From the NCBI RefSeq assembly GCF_016623465.1, contig NZ_JAEDAJ010000009.1:62001-126000 (forward strand): DNA of 64,000 nucleotides. Direction: 5' to 3'. Shown here one piece after another: positions 6,203 to 15,515 of the stretch. The translations under genes were made by a program, and so were the position numbers. The DNA comes from Brachybacterium halotolerans. GTDB taxonomy: Bacteria; Actinomycetota; Actinomycetes; Actinomycetales; Dermabacteraceae. The notes beneath the pieces were generated by a model. It was not told where the DNA came from. It searched no databases and saw only the letters and a list, made by a program, of their open reading frames with translations. Each line of letters begins with the position of its first letter. Position 1 is the stretch's first letter.

Positions 6203-9200
6203 ATGCCGCTGAACCGCCTGCACCTGGTCGTCGACGACGACCTGGGCCCCGCGCTGTGGGTGCGGGTGCAGGCCGAGGGCGGCGGCTCGCGGCCCGCCGC
6301 CGACCTCACGGCCCTGCTCGACGAGGCGCCGAGCGGTCTCTCCGATGCCCTCTCCCGCGCGCTCGGCCGGCACGAGGGCCCGCTGCGCCATCGCGTGCGC
6401 GTGCGCGGCCGCACGAGCGAGCATCGCGTGCCCGCGCTCCCGCTGGACGGGGAGGCGCTGCTGGACGTGGTCGGTGCGATCGGCGACCTCGTCGCCGCGC
6501 GCACGGGCGCGGGCGCGGAACCGACGGGGCCGACGGGGCCCAGTGGTCCGACGGGGTCCTCGGACACCGGGAGCGAGGTGGCCGCCGTGATCGGGCCGCT
6601 CGTGGAGGCCGGCACCTCCCTGCGACTGTCCGACCAGGTCATCGCCATGCCGGACCTGCTCACGGCCGTGGTGCTGGACCTGCATGCCGAACGCCTCGTC
6701 GCCGCGCGGCACGTGCGCGTGCGGATCCTCGAGCGCTTCGGCCGCCCCTGGGCGCGCTGGATGGCCCTCGAGGACGATGCCCAGCCGCTGCTGCACTCCA
6801 TCGTCGACGCCCGCGCGCGCGAGGCCTTCGCCCGGCACGTCGGCTCCCGGCGGCGCGCGGAGACGGAGACACCGGAGGACGACGCGGCGAAGGATCCGAC
6901 GGCTCTCATCTCCTCGCTGTCCGCCCCCTCCGCGGACACCCCTGTGCGCGCCGATGTCCCGACCCAGCGGCGCATGCAGTTGGCGCTCGATGCGTTCATC
7001 GACTCGGGGCGCGCCCGCGTGCACCTCTCCTCGACCGGCTCGGAGCTCGTGGTGCGCCTGCACGAACCGCCGCTGGGCACCGCGTGGCCGCTGCAGACCT
7101 GCCTGCGCGACGCGGACGGGACGGTGCGGCCGGTCGCCGACCTGCGCGCCGTGGGCGACGTGGGCGTCGAAGGGGCCGCGGAGGCGTCGGCCGAGGTCAT
7201 GCGGCTCGCACCGACCGTGCGGGAGGCCGCCGTCGACGACACCGGCGTGGACTGGCTGCTCACCACCGCGCAGGCCTCCGCCTTCCTCGCCCACGACACC
7301 GGCGCCCTCGAGGCCGCCGGCGTCACCGTGATGCTCCCGCGCGAGTGGACGAAGCAGAAGACCCGTCTGCAGGCCGTCGTCGGCGAGGAGGAGGCCGAGC
7401 AGGAGAAGACGGGCAGCGGCGTGGGCATGCAGGCCATGGCCCGCTTCGACTGGAAGATGTCGGTCGGGGACGTGGACCTCACCGAGGACGAGATCTCCGA
7501 GATCCGCGCCGCCCAGGCCGAGCTCGTGCAGCTGCGCGGCCAGTGGGTGCGCCTGGACTCCACGACGCTGCGCGCCGCCGAGCGGTTCCTCGACGCGTTC
7601 ACCGCGAAGAGGCGCGGGCGGGGCGACGGCGAGGGCGGGGCCGACGGCGGGGGCGCCGTCGACGGTGCGCGTCGGGCACCGACCCGTCGGCCCGACGCAC
7701 CCCGCGAGGCCGGGCGTCCCGAGCCGATCGCCGAGAGCGCCGGCAGCATGCACTGGGGCGAGATGTTCGCGCTGCTGGGCAGCGCCCAGGCCGAGGGCCT
7801 GCAGGTCCGCCTGCAGGCGGAGGATGCCGCGCCGGCGCCGCCGCATGCCGGCGCCCCGGCGCGCGGACGCTCCAACGGTCTGCGCAACCTCGTGCCCGGC
7901 GGCCCCGGTCCCCTCCCCCTTCCGCAGCCCGAGCGGCTGGACGCCTCCCTGCGCGGCTATCAGCTCGAGGGCCTGAACTGGATGTGGGCGCTGCACGAAC
8001 TCGGGCTCGGCGGGATCCTCGCCGACGACATGGGGCTCGGCAAAACCATGCAGGTCCTCGCGCTGCTGAGCCGTGAGCGGGAGCCCGATCCCGCCGCGGT
8101 CGCCCCCGAGGTGCGGCCTGCGCGGGTGCGCCCGCGCCCCGGGGCACGTTCGCGCACCCACGGAGCGGGCCCCGCTCCCGGGCCCACGCTGCTGGTGTGC
8201 CCGATGTCCGTCGTCGGCTCGTGGCAGCGGGAGGCCGCGCGCTTCGCCCCGGACCTCGCGGTGCACGTCCACCACGGCGGCGATCGCATCCGCGACGCCT
8301 CCTTCGCCGAGGGCGCGGCCGATGTGGACCTCGTGATCACCACCTACTCGCTGCTGGACCGGGACCTCGAGGTGCTCTCCCAGGTGCGCTGGCATCGGCT
8401 CGTGCTCGACGAGGCCCAGCACGTGAAGAACGCCGGCACGGCCGTGGCGAAGGCGGCGCGGGCGCTGCCCGCCCCGCACCGTCTGGCGCTCACCGGAACC
8501 CCGGTCGAGAACCGCCTGAGCGACCTGCACGCCCTCATGGAGACCGTGAACCCCGGCCTGCTGGGCAGCGCCGCCTCCTTCCAGGAGCACCTCGCGGGTC
8601 CGATCGAGAAGGACGGCGACGAGTCGGCGCTCGAACGTCTGCGCGCCCTGACCAGCCCGTTCGTGCTGCGACGCGTGAAGACGGATCCGAGCATCATCTC
8701 GGATCTGCCCGCGAAGATCGACATGGTGCGCACCGTGAACCTCACCCCCGAGCAGGCCGGGCTCTACGAGGCGCTCGTCGGCGAGCTCATGGCCCAGATC
8801 GACGGCGCCGACCAGAACCAGCGCCGCACGCTCGTCGTCTCCACGCTCACCAAGCTCAAGCAGGTCTGCAACCACCCCGCCCACTACCTCGGCGACGGCT
8901 CCGGCATCCTGCGCGACGGCGAGCACCGCTCAGGCAAGCTCGAGTACGTCGACGACCTGCTCGGATCGGCCTTCGCCGACGGCGAGAAGGTGCTGCTGTT
9001 CACCCAGTTCACGACGTTCGGGCACATGCTCGTCCCCTACTGGCGCGAGAGGTTCGGCCGCGAGATCCCCTTCCTCCACGGCGGGGTGAAGAAGGCCGAT
9101 CGCGACGCTATGGTCGCCCGCTTCCAGTCCACGCCCGGTGAACCCGGGGCGATGCTTCTGAGCCTGCGCGCGGGCGGCACGGGGCTCACGCTGACCGCAG

Positions 9201-9511
9201 CCAACCACGTCGTCCACCTGGACCGCTGGTGGAATCCCGCCGTGGAGAACCAGGCCACCGACCGCGCCTTCCGCATCGGCCAGACCAAGGACGTGCAGGT
9301 GCGCAAGCTCGTGGCCGCGGGCACCGTCGAGGAGCGCATCGACAACGTCCTCGCCGAGAAGCAGACACTCGCGGACCTCACCATCACGCCCGTCGAGAAC
9401 GCCCTGGTCAACATGGACGCGGCGCAGCTGTGGGGCATGCTCGCGCTGTCCGACGGGGACGCACCGGACGAGCAGACCCCGAACGATCCGGCGCAGGGAG
9501 GTGGACGATGA
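6203..9511 (+). CDS. SNF2-family DNA-dependent ATPase/helicase
   Basis: Large (1102 aa) bacterial SWI2/SNF2 ATPase that would translocate on double-stranded DNA and displace bound proteins. Motif I DDMGLGKT is at residues 608-615, motif II DEAQ at 736-739, motif III LTGTPVENRLSDLHALM follows, and the C-terminal lobe has SLRAGGTGLTLTAANHVVHLD and DRAFRIGQ (about 1020). The N-terminal 560 residues match the style of the bacterial SNF2-associated region (LAHDTGALEAAGVTVMLP, near 355-380). A GPTGPSGPTG low-complexity stretch interrupts the N-terminus near residue 110. The stop overlaps the start of the SWIM protein gene by 4 nt, so the two are coupled. Homologues of this pair are common in actinobacteria; roles in repair or defence are not settled. 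Confidence 0.93.
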   Translation: MPLNRLHLVVDDDLGPALWVRVQAEGGGSRPAADLTALLDEAPSGLSDALSRALGRHEGPLRHRVRVRGRTSEHRVPALPLDGEALLDVVGAIGDLVAARTGAGAEPTGPTGPSGPTGSSDTGSEVAAVIGPLVEAGTSLRLSDQVIAMPDLLTAVVLDLHAERLVAARHVRVRILERFGRPWARWMALEDDAQPLLHSIVDARAREAFARHVGSRRRAETETPEDDAAKDPTALISSLSAPSADTPVRADVPTQRRMQLALDAFIDSGRARVHLSSTGSELVVRLHEPPLGTAWPLQTCLRDADGTVRPVADLRAVGDVGVEGAAEASAEVMRLAPTVREAAVDDTGVDWLLTTAQASAFLAHDTGALEAAGVTVMLPREWTKQKTRLQAVVGEEEAEQEKTGSGVGMQAMARFDWKMSVGDVDLTEDEISEIRAAQAELVQLRGQWVRLDSTTLRAAERFLDAFTAKRRGRGDGEGGADGGGAVDGARRAPTRRPDAPREAGRPEPIAESAGSMHWGEMFALLGSAQAEGLQVRLQAEDAAPAPPHAGAPARGRSNGLRNLVPGGPGPLPLPQPERLDASLRGYQLEGLNWMWALHELGLGGILADDMGLGKTMQVLALLSREREPDPAAVAPEVRPARVRPRPGARSRTHGAGPAPGPTLLVCPMSVVGSWQREAARFAPDLAVHVHHGGDRIRDASFAEGAADVDLVITTYSLLDRDLEVLSQVRWHRLVLDEAQHVKNAGTAVAKAARALPAPHRLALTGTPVENRLSDLHALMETVNPGLLGSAASFQEHLAGPIEKDGDESALERLRALTSPFVLRRVKTDPSIISDLPAKIDMVRTVNLTPEQAGLYEALVGELMAQIDGADQNQRRTLVVSTLTKLKQVCNHPAHYLGDGSGILRDGEHRSGKLEYVDDLLGSAFADGEKVLLFTQFTTFGHMLVPYWRERFGREIPFLHGGVKKADRDAMVARFQSTPGEPGAMLLSLRAGGTGLTLTAANHVVHLDRWWNPAVENQATDRAFRIGQTKDVQVRKLVAAGTVEERIDNVLAEKQTLADLTITPVENALVNMDAAQLWGMLALSDGDAPDEQTPNDPAQGGGR

Positions 9512-10416
9512 GCATCCGCATGCGCTCGCGCCGCGGGCAGATCGGCGCCAGCTGGCAGGGCGCCGCCCTGCGCGAATCCCTCGAGAGCGTGATCAGCAGC
9601 GGCCGCAGGTCCTCCGGTCGGCGCCTCGCGCGCGCGGACCGCGTGCAATGGCTCGACGTCGCCCCGCGCCGCGCCCGCGCGGGGGTCCTCGACGACGACG
9701 GGACGATCTACGAGCCCGAGCTCGACGTCTCCGCCTTCGGCGCCGCCGACCGGCAGATCGTCGTCGACACGCTGCGCGCTCACCCCGAGCTGCCCGCGCT
9801 GCTGAGCAGCGGCACCTACCCGCGGGCGGTCGAGTCGGAGCTCGACGCGCACATGGCGACCCTGCTGCCGGGCAGCGCCTCCGAGGTCACCCACGACTGC
9901 ACCTGCCTGGACTGGCCCGGCCCGTGCGTGCACGTCGCCGCGCTCGCCTACGTGCTGGTCGAGGCGATCGACGAGGCCCCCGTGCACCTTCTGACCCTGC
10001 GCGGACTCACCCTCTCCGAGATCGCCCAGCCCGTCGCGACAGGCCGGGGTGCACGGGCCCTCGCCGAGACCGCCGGATCGTCGGACGCCGAGACCCCGCA
10101 GGGTGCTTCCGCTGCGGGGCGTTCGTCGGACGGGGTCGAGACGGACGGGGCCCCGACGGGAGGAGATGCGCCGGGGGCAATCTCGTCGGCCGGTTCTCCG
10201 TCGGCCGACGGCGCGGCGGACGGGTCAGCGGGCGAGAAGACAGCGGACGAGGAGACGGCGGGCGGCCGCCCCGCGAGTTTCGATCCGGCGATCGCCGATC
10301 CGACCCTGCTGCAGGATGCGCTGGGAGAGGAGGCATCCGCGATGCTCGCCTCGTTCTATGCCTCCGGTGCGGGATCCACGGGATCCGCGGCAGACGAGGC
10401 CGCCGGCGAGGACTGA
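9508..10416 (+). CDS. SWIM zinc-finger protein coupled to the SNF2 helicase
   Basis: The 302-aa protein has a SWIM motif CxCx6CxH at C131, C133, C140 and H142, a zinc-binding fold used for DNA or protein contacts. The N-terminal part has Arg-rich segments (RMRSRRGQIGASWQG) typical of SWIM partners of SNF2 ATPases. The last third is Ala/Gly/Ser/Asp-rich and probably disordered. ATG 9508 overlaps the helicase stop (ATGA), so translation is coupled and the proteins likely act together. Loading or substrate recognition for the helicase is inference. Confidence 0.87.
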   Translation: MSIRMRSRRGQIGASWQGAALRESLESVISSGRRSSGRRLARADRVQWLDVAPRRARAGVLDDDGTIYEPELDVSAFGAADRQIVVDTLRAHPELPALLSSGTYPRAVESELDAHMATLLPGSASEVTHDCTCLDWPGPCVHVAALAYVLVEAIDEAPVHLLTLRGLTLSEIAQPVATGRGARALAETAGSSDAETPQGASAAGRSSDGVETDGAPTGGDAPGAISSAGSPSADGAADGSAGEKTADEETAGGRPASFDPAIADPTLLQDALGEEASAMLASFYASGAGSTGSAADEAAGED

Positions 10417-10435
10417 TCCCCGCGCACCGCGCGTT

Positions 10436-10451
10436 CGGGGCCCGGGCCCCG
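10436..10451. repeat. 16-bp perfect palindrome
   Basis: CGGGGCCCGGGCCCCG reads the same on both strands. It lies 20 nt after the SWIM gene and just before a larger hairpin. Confidence 0.4.
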
Positions 10452-10460
10452 GAGAAGAAT

Positions 10461-10498
10461 CCGGGCCGGCGCGCAGAGGGGGTAGCGCGCCGGCCCGG
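10461..10498 (+). terminator. Perfect 14-bp hairpin after the SNF2-SWIM operon
   Basis: CCGGGCCGGCGCGC (10461-10474) pairs fully with 10485-10498 around a 10-nt loop. No U tract. Position 45 nt after the SWIM stop suits a terminator. Confidence 0.6.
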
Positions 10499-10674
10499 CA
10501 CTCAGGGAACCATCACGACACGACAGCTGTGCCGGATCGGGACGAGGGGGTGTCCGTCACGAGAATCATGGAACTCCTCCGACGTGGGAAACCACTGGTG
10601 CTTCCCTGTGCGTTCGCTATGTCGGGCGCTGCGCGGGCGCGCAACGGTGGGGCCTCGCGGCGTCACCCGCACCC

Positions 10675-10680
10675 TAGAGT
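10675..10680 (+). promoter_or_regulatory. -10 element TAGAGT before the serine hydrolase gene
   Basis: TAGAGT ends 7 nt before ATG 10688. The spacer GGGAGCC could be read as a weak ribosome binding site, but transcription from this -10 would start at the ATG itself. Confidence 0.45.
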
Positions 10681-10687
10681 GGGAGCC

Positions 10688-12322
10688 ATGCCCCTCACCA
10701 CGTCCTCGCATTCCCCTGCCTCCGTCGACTCCGCCGCCGTCCTGCCCGACGAGGCGATCTCGCAGATCGACCGCCTCGCGCGCGACGCCGTCGAGAGTGA
10801 TCGCACCGCCGGGGCGATCTGGGCGATCGTCGGCGGACACGATCATGAGACTGCTGTGCTGGCCGCCGGGGCAGCGGGTGAGCGCCGCCTGGCGGACGGC
10901 GAACGCGCCCCGGACTCCGCGCCCATGGACCCCGCGACGATCTCCCGGATCGCCTCGATGACGAAGTCCTTCACCACGGCGGCCGTGCTGCGCCTGCGCG
11001 ACGAGGGGCACGTGCGCCTGGACGACCAGATCTCCCGGCACGTGCCCGAGGCCGCGCACCTCGACCCCGTCACCCCGGACTCCCCCGCGATCACCGTGCG
11101 GGACCTGCTGAGCATGTCCGCGGGCCTGGTGACCGACAACCCGTGGGGCGACCGCCAGGAGGCCATGACCCGCGAGGAGTTCGCGGCGATGCTCGCGGGC
11201 GGACTCGGCCACGTGCACGCCCCCGGCACCGGCTTCGAGTACTCCAACACCGGCTTCGCGCTGCTGGGCCGGCTCATCGACGAGCTCACCGGCACCCCCT
11301 ACGACCAGTACATCGCCGAGACCTTCCTGCGGCCCCTGGGCATGGAGGACACCGCCTTCTCCCGCGAGGGCCTCGACGCGGCGCGCATCGCCACCGGTCA
11401 CCGCCTGGCAGACCGCGAGGACCGCACCCGCTTCGAGCCCGTCGACTTCGACTCCCCCGGCGTCTACGGGGCGATGGCGGGTCTGTACTCGACCGTCTCC
11501 GACGTGGCGACCTGGGTGCGCTTCCTCGCCGCGGCGGACGCGCCGGACGCCGCCGACCGCGACCAGTCGCTGCTGCGCACCTCCTCCCGCCGCGAGATGC
11601 AGCAGCTGCACCGCCTCCAGGACACGCCCTCGCTGCCCGCCGGGCCCGACGGCTCCTCCCCCGGATTCACCCACGTGCGCGGGTACGGCTTCGGGCTCGT
11701 CGTCGAGCGCTACCCCGACCTCGGCGAGATCGTCTCCCACTCCGGCGGCTACCCGGGGTACGGGTCGTTCATGGTGTGGCACCGCGACAGCGGCCTGGGC
11801 GTGGTGGTCCTCGCCAACAGCAAGTACGCGCCCGCGACGCGGATCGCGATGGACGCCCTGCGGGTCATCGACGCACAGGCCCCGCACCTGCTCGCGGCGC
11901 GTCTGCCGACGGCCGCGCCGCGCACCCTCGAGGCCGCGGCGGCCGCGCTGGACTGGCTGCGCGCGGGGACCGGGGCGGGCGTGACGCCGGACGACGGACG
12001 CTCCGACGACATCGCCGACGCCTGGTTCGCCGACAACATGGACCTCGACATCTCCCGCGAGGAGCGGCGCCGACGCCTCGAGACGGCCCTGCAGCGCGCG
12101 GGCCTGGGGGCAGGCGCCCTCGATGACCTGCGCGCCGAGGACGCCGAGGTGCTCTCGCGGGCGAGCGTGCGCTGGACCGTGCCGGGCGCCGCCGGCGACG
12201 ACTCCGCGGGGCGGCGCCGACTGCGCATCACGCTGCTCATGGACCCGCGGGCCGAGGCCCTCATCCAGTCCCTGGACACGCTGGCCCTCGACAGCACGGG
12301 CACGCCGGTCACCGCCGGCTGA
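10688..12322 (+). CDS. Beta-lactamase-fold serine hydrolase (class C/DD-peptidase-like)
   Basis: The 544-aa protein carries the three marks of the serine beta-lactamase/transpeptidase superfamily: SxxK as SMTK at residues 90-93, YxN as YSN at 185-187 and a KTG-equivalent HSGG at 351-354. The core (about 25-400) matches class C-like esterases and D-aminopeptidases. Residues 400-544 are an extra C-terminal domain of unknown role. There is no signal peptide or lipobox at the N-terminus, so it is probably cytosolic and more likely an esterase or amidase than a resistance enzyme. Substrate is not predictable. It converges on the kinase gene with a 26-nt gap. Confidence 0.88.
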   Translation: MPLTTSSHSPASVDSAAVLPDEAISQIDRLARDAVESDRTAGAIWAIVGGHDHETAVLAAGAAGERRLADGERAPDSAPMDPATISRIASMTKSFTTAAVLRLRDEGHVRLDDQISRHVPEAAHLDPVTPDSPAITVRDLLSMSAGLVTDNPWGDRQEAMTREEFAAMLAGGLGHVHAPGTGFEYSNTGFALLGRLIDELTGTPYDQYIAETFLRPLGMEDTAFSREGLDAARIATGHRLADREDRTRFEPVDFDSPGVYGAMAGLYSTVSDVATWVRFLAAADAPDAADRDQSLLRTSSRREMQQLHRLQDTPSLPAGPDGSSPGFTHVRGYGFGLVVERYPDLGEIVSHSGGYPGYGSFMVWHRDSGLGVVVLANSKYAPATRIAMDALRVIDAQAPHLLAARLPTAAPRTLEAAAAALDWLRAGTGAGVTPDDGRSDDIADAWFADNMDLDISREERRRRLETALQRAGLGAGALDDLRAEDAEVLSRASVRWTVPGAAGDDSAGRRRLRITLLMDPRAEALIQSLDTLALDSTGTPVTAG

Positions 12323-12348
12323 CGGGCCCTGGTCGGGTCGCGGAAGGG

Positions 12349-13719
12349 TCAGAAGAGGGTCACCAGGAGAACGGCCGTCGGCACCCCGATCACGACCGCG
12401 AGGACGGCGCCGACGCCCGCTCCCAGCAGGGTGGCGCCGCGGCCGCTCGGCCGGGGCGCCGGGGCGTGTCCCGGGGCCTGACGCGCGGACGTCCCCGCAG
12501 GAGCGCCTCCGTGGCCGACGGGCGCAGAGCCCGGCCGTTCACCGGTGCCGGCCGAGTGCGCACCCGGGGAGTGTGCGCCGGCCGAGCCGTGGGACGCGGA
12601 TGCCTGCCCCGCCGGTGCCTGCGGAGGACCATCCACGAGCCTCCGGCCCGCCGCGTTCCGCGGCGTGCCTCCGTAGGGGTAGGGGCCGAGGTCCTGCGGA
12701 CCCCGCTGCGGGGCGACCGTCGCGGCGTTCTGGCCGTGCCCCTGCGGTGGCACACGCTGCGGCATCTCCCCGGGCCGCGGGGTGAAGGCCTGCGAGACGC
12801 TGCCCTGGCGGATCTCCTCCATCGAGGGGCCGGTGCGCGCGGGCGCCTCGGGTCGCTTCGCGCCCGGGGCGTCGGGCGGGAGCGGCGGGAGGGTGTCGGA
12901 GATGTGCAGAGGCGCGCCGTCGGCGAAGCCGAGCGGCAGACCGGGCGGCACGCGCGGCAGGTCACGGCGCACGCTCGGGGCGTCCTGGTAGCGGCGCTCG
13001 GGCTGCGGGTCGAGCATCCGGCGGATCACGGCGGCGAGCTTCGGGGAGACCCCGCGCAGGCGCCGCGAGAGCTCCTCGGGCCGGAAGGCGCCGTCGCGCA
13101 GGGGGAAGGGCCCGTTCAGCGCGAACAGCGCGACGACCCCCGCCGCGTAGAGGTCGTGGCTGGGGTGCGGCTCGGCCATGGAGAACAGCTCGGGCGCCAT
13201 ATATCCGGGGGTCCCGTTGATCATGCCCACGCTCGTGAAGCGCACGTCGGTCTCGTGCACGGCGATCCCGAAGTCCGCCAGGCGCGAGTGCGGCACACCC
13301 GGCCCGGTGGACTCCAGCATGATGTTCGCGGGCTTCACGTCGCGGTGGATCCAGCCGTGGGAGTGGACGTGCGCGAGGCCGTCGAGCAGCTGGTCCAGCA
13401 GCACCACCACGGCGGGCTCGCCGAGCGGCCCCCGCGCACGGACCATCGACTCGAGGGTCCCGCCGCTGGCGAGCGGCATCGCGATCACCACGTGCTCGTC
13501 CTCGGCGCCCCAGCCGTAGGGGGTGAGCAGGTGCGGATGGTCGAAGCTCACGCCCTTCTCGCGCACGAAGCGCATGAGATCGGCCGAGTCCCGCTGACGC
13601 AGCACCTTCGCCGCGCACAGACGGCGGGTCTTGGAGTCCCAGGAGCGCCACACGGCGCCCGATCCGCCCTTGGCGATCAGGTCGATGAGCGCGAAGCGCC
13701 CCACGATGACGTCGGCCAT
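12349..13719 (-). CDS. Membrane-anchored Ser/Thr protein kinase (Hanks type)
   Basis: Phosphorylates proteins on Ser/Thr. The kinase domain (about 8-265) has the glycine loop GGSGAV at 18-23, the invariant Lys K38 in CAAKVL, the catalytic loop HRDVKPAN at 125-132, DFG at 149-151 and the APE motif as APELF. Residues 270-425 are a Pro/Gly/Ala-rich linker. A transmembrane helix sits at the very C-terminus (about 428-456) with almost nothing outside, so there are no PASTA or other sensor domains. ATG 13719 begins MADVIVGRFALID, the right beginning for the fold, after a GGAGAG. Partner and signal are unknown. Confidence 0.92.
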   Translation of the reverse strand: MADVIVGRFALIDLIAKGGSGAVWRSWDSKTRRLCAAKVLRQRDSADLMRFVREKGVSFDHPHLLTPYGWGAEDEHVVIAMPLASGGTLESMVRARGPLGEPAVVVLLDQLLDGLAHVHSHGWIHRDVKPANIMLESTGPGVPHSRLADFGIAVHETDVRFTSVGMINGTPGYMAPELFSMAEPHPSHDLYAAGVVALFALNGPFPLRDGAFRPEELSRRLRGVSPKLAAVIRRMLDPQPERRYQDAPSVRRDLPRVPPGLPLGFADGAPLHISDTLPPLPPDAPGAKRPEAPARTGPSMEEIRQGSVSQAFTPRPGEMPQRVPPQGHGQNAATVAPQRGPQDLGPYPYGGTPRNAAGRRLVDGPPQAPAGQASASHGSAGAHSPGAHSAGTGERPGSAPVGHGGAPAGTSARQAPGHAPAPRPSGRGATLLGAGVGAVLAVVIGVPTAVLLVTLF

Positions 13720-13784
13720 GCTCTCCGGTTCCCTCCGTGCTCCCGATCCGCGGCTCTGCCCACGGCGGGAGCGCAGGTCCACAG

Positions 13785-13790
13785 TACGAT
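13785..13790 (+). promoter_or_regulatory. Possible -10 TACGAT in the kinase/membrane protein divergent region
   Basis: TACGAT on the + strand lies about 190 nt before the small membrane protein gene; the overlapping reverse-strand TACTGT could serve the kinase gene. No -35 box is clear. Confidence 0.25.
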
Positions 13791-13980
13791 GGATCGTGCG
13801 CGAGGTCAGTGCACTCGGCGTGCCTGTGGACGTGCTCGCGCGACGCGCGACGGCATGGGGGCGACACCGTGCGGCACAGCACCGCACCGCACGGCCCTGC
13901 GCCGCCGGGCACCACCCAGCACCGCCTGGCACCGCGCAGAGCAGCACCGCACGACAGCGCACAGCGAGAGGGGACGTCAC

Positions 13981-14277
13981 ATGGACTGGCTCATGGACTG
14001 GTTGACCGACCCCTCCGAGTTCGATCCCCTGGTGTTCGTCGTGCTGGTCGCCCTCACGATCCTGCTCACCCTCGGGAGCATCGTCTGGCTCGTGCTCGAG
14101 CGCGAGGAGCCGTCGGCCCGGCGCGGCACCTCGGACGACGCCGCCGCGGCCGCGGAGTCCTCCTCGCCCCTCGCCCGGATCGCCGCGCGCAGCGAGCGGG
14201 AGGCCGCGCGCGTGCGGCGCGAGATGGACGCCGACGCCGGTCGTGGATCCGACGCCCGAGGGGGTGCGCGCCGATGA
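13981..14277 (+). CDS. Small single-pass membrane protein
   Basis: A 98-aa protein of unknown function. One transmembrane helix is obvious (about residues 17-40, LVFVVLVALTILLTLGSIVW), followed by a charged Ala/Arg/Glu-rich tail that may be helical. ATG 13981 has an AGAGGGGA ribosome binding site 7 nt upstream. The stop overlaps the start of the acetyltransferase gene by 4 nt, so they form a unit. I do not recognise the family. Confidence 0.7.
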   Translation: MDWLMDWLTDPSEFDPLVFVVLVALTILLTLGSIVWLVLEREEPSARRGTSDDAAAAAESSSPLARIAARSEREAARVRREMDADAGRGSDARGGARR

Positions 14278-14810
14278 GCGGCGATCCGGGGCCGGCCGCC
14301 GCTGCGTCTCCCGCCGCTCCCCCGCGCATCCGCCTGGCTCTCGCCGAGGACGCTCCCGTGGTGCTCGGCATCCGCGACGAGGCCATCCGCAGCTCCTCGG
14401 GCCTGTGGATCGACGAGGTCCCGGAGTCCGTGTCCTCCCGTGCCTGGTTCGACGCCCACCTGGATCGCGGCTCGATGCTCGTGGCCGCGGGGGCCGACGA
14501 CGAGGTGCTCGGATACGCGTGCTTCTCCCCGCTGCGCGACTACGCGGGCTACCGCTTCACCGGCGAGGACTCGATCTACCTGCTGCCCGCGGCGCAGGGA
14601 CGCGGGGTCGGCCGCGCGCTGCTCGGGGCGCTCGTCGCGCATGCCCGCGAGCACGGCATGCACTCCCTGGTCGCGCTCGTCGAGGCCGGCAACGTCGGCT
14701 CGATCCGCCTGCACGAGCGCTGCGGGTTCCAGGAGGTGGGTCGCATGCCCGAGGCCGGCTTCAAGTTCGACCGCTGGTGGGATCTGGTCACGCTCCAGCT
14801 GCTCCTCTGA
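14274..14810 (+). CDS. GNAT-family N-acetyltransferase (phosphinothricin acetyltransferase-like)
   Basis: Transfers an acetyl group from acetyl-CoA to an amine. The 178-aa protein has the acetyl-CoA pyrophosphate loop QGRGVGRALL and the later EAGNVGSIRLHERCGFQEVGRMPEAGFKFDRWWDLV block in outline, where the NxxSIxLH and GF...VG...KFDRWWD words are typical of the Pat/Bar/YncA subgroup. Start ATG overlaps the preceding stop. Its last 23 nt overlap the convergent YczE-like gene. The natural substrate is not known; methionine derivatives or phosphinothricin-like amino acids are possible by family. Confidence 0.85.
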   Translation: MSGDPGPAAAASPAAPPRIRLALAEDAPVVLGIRDEAIRSSSGLWIDEVPESVSSRAWFDAHLDRGSMLVAAGADDEVLGYACFSPLRDYAGYRFTGEDSIYLLPAAQGRGVGRALLGALVAHAREHGMHSLVALVEAGNVGSIRLHERCGFQEVGRMPEAGFKFDRWWDLVTLQLLL

Positions 14811-15450
14811 CTGCTCGGCGCCGCACCGGGATCGTCACGTGCGGGAGCACCCAGCCCACGATCGGGCCGATCGCGATCGCGTACACGAAGGTGCCCACGC
14901 CCACCGGCCCGCCCAGCAGCCAGCCCGCGACCAGCACCGTCGCCTCGATGCCGAAGCGCAGCGGGCCGACGGGCCGCCCGGTGCGATGGTGCAGGCCCGT
15001 CATCAGTCCGTCGCGGGGACCGGGTCCCAGATGGGCGCCGATGTAGACGGCGTCGCTCACGGCGTTCAGCAGCACGCCGCCGAGCATCATCGTGATCGCG
15101 AGCGGCAGGCCGTGCGCCGGCGGGACGACGAACAGCGTGAGGTCGGTGGCCACGCCGATCCACAGCGCGTTGGCGAGGGTGCCGATGCCGGGGTGCTGAC
15201 GCAGCGGGATCCAGGCCACCAGCACCAGGAAGCTCACCACGATGATCACCGTGCCCACGCTCAGCCCCGTGCGCTGGGCGATGGCCACGTGCAGCACGTC
15301 CCACGGATCCGCACCGAGCCCCGAGCGGATGAGCAGCGCGAGCGCCGCGCCGTACCCGGTGAGGCCGAGGAACAGGGACAGCAGGCGCAGCCCGATGCGG
15401 TCCAGGTGGAACTGGTCGCGCAGGCTGACGTTCTCGAGAGCGGCGGGCAT
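14788..15450 (-). CDS. YczE/YitT-like integral membrane protein
   Basis: A 220-aa protein with about five hydrophobic helices. The start of the fold (LRLLSLFLGLTGYGAALAL, then IRSGLGADPWDVLH) is the hallmark of the YczE/YyaS family, membrane proteins of unknown transport function. The central GPGPRDGLMTGLHHRTGRPV segment is also conserved in the family. ATG 15450 is preceded very closely by GGAGG. The 3' end overlaps the convergent acetyltransferase gene by 23 nt, which is unusual but common in such dense genomes. Confidence 0.82.
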   Translation of the reverse strand: MPAALENVSLRDQFHLDRIGLRLLSLFLGLTGYGAALALLIRSGLGADPWDVLHVAIAQRTGLSVGTVIIVVSFLVLVAWIPLRQHPGIGTLANALWIGVATDLTLFVVPPAHGLPLAITMMLGGVLLNAVSDAVYIGAHLGPGPRDGLMTGLHHRTGRPVGPLRFGIEATVLVAGWLLGGPVGVGTFVYAIAIGPIVGWVLPHVTIPVRRRAVRGAAGA

Positions 15451-15515
15451 GCCTCCAGCATGCCTGTGATGGGCCCGGCGACGCCGCGAGGACGCACGCT
15501 CACGGGCCGCGGAGG

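Noticed and set aside
5834-8926. Long minus-strand reading frame opposite the SNF2 gene
   Set aside because: Shadow of a GC-rich gene: low-complexity translation, no motifs, and the + strand has full SNF2 motifs.
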